A stretch of 22,042 nucleotides of DNA from an uncultured Eubacteriales bacterium (GTDB lineage: Bacteria > Bacillota_A > Clostridia > Christensenellales > Aristaeellaceae), in the NCBI GenBank assembly GCA_902775835.1, contig CACYNZ010000050.1:1-22042 (forward strand). Reading direction: 5' to 3'. Position 1 is the stretch's first letter; every line of letters starts with the position of its first letter. Positions 22,010 through 22,042 of this stretch are shown in pieces. The position numbers were made by a program, and so were the translations under genes. The notes under the pieces were generated by a model. The model did not search any database. It had not been told where the DNA came from and saw only the letters and a list, made by a program, of their open reading frames with translations.

Positions 22010-22042
22010 ATCGGGATAATCCCAGAAATGCCCCTTGTGGAA
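22001..22042 (-). CDS. Possible C-terminal end of a gene extending beyond the window
   Basis: On the - strand, a frame open to the right edge reads FHKGHFWDYPDQT and ends at a TGA (22001-22003). About 130 bases separate it from the acetyltransferase start, and the promoter there suggests the upstream gene ends here. Thirteen codons are too few to assign a family, and the open frame could be chance. Confidence 0.25.
   Translation of the reverse strand, partial: FHKGHFWDYPDQT

Overview
The window looks like chromosomal DNA from a GC-rich gut- or rumen-type member of the Clostridia. This rests on strong AGGAGG-type ribosome binding sites, CUT1 sugar importers with no dedicated ATPase, LplB/YtcP-type permeases, a LytTR-DUF3021 pair and small DUF3795 and flavodoxin-like proteins. 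Christensenellales or a relative is my best guess, but genus cannot be fixed from the sequence alone. I see no rRNA, tRNA, CRISPR, phage or transposase genes.

Left half, all on the + strand, three carbon/cofactor units. (1) 2-5495: two CUT1 permeases (the first cut by the window edge), a GH27 alpha-galactosidase, a 62-residue four-cysteine zinc-ribbon-like protein translationally coupled to it, an intrinsic terminator and a GH36 alpha-galactosidase. Together they read as an alpha-galactoside uptake and hydrolysis locus. (2) 5695-8489: an NAD-salvage operon made of an NrtR-type Nudix/winged-helix regulator, nicotinamidase (pncA) and an E. coli-type nicotinate phosphoribosyltransferase (pncB). 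It has its own promoter, a candidate operator and a terminator. (3) 8570-14365: a maltodextrin-type operon of LacI/MalR-like regulator, GH13 alpha-glycosidase, solute-binding protein and two permeases. A LacI-type operator sits in the promoter, and a second, perfect 16-bp palindrome lies inside the GH13 coding sequence. A strong hairpin lies between the binding-protein and permease genes.

The + and - strand units converge in 14366-14741, which holds a 51-bp hairpin element repeated in tandem and an intrinsic terminator facing the - strand genes.

Right half, all on the - strand, read from right to left. A GNAT acetyltransferase, a flavodoxin-like oxidoreductase and a DUF3795 protein come first. 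Then come a 34-codon fragment of a P-loop kinase paralogue, a Cx5R tyrosine phosphatase and a frameshifted MmcQ/YjbR remnant. A tight cluster follows: a cysteine-rich flavodoxin-like protein, a flavodoxin-like protein with a C-terminal membrane domain, a LytTR regulator and a DUF3021 membrane protein. Last are a TIM-barrel sugar isomerase-like protein, an ICMT-like membrane methyltransferase and a P-loop kinase-like protein. A pair of tandem 21-bp repeats lies upstream of the LytTR cluster and could be its control site.

The most interesting items are the intragenic LacI operator, the paired flavodoxin/LytTR/DUF3021 cluster with its 21-bp repeats, the zinc-ribbon miniprotein fused by overlap to the GH27 gene, the duplicated 51-bp hairpin and the two gene remnants in the right half.
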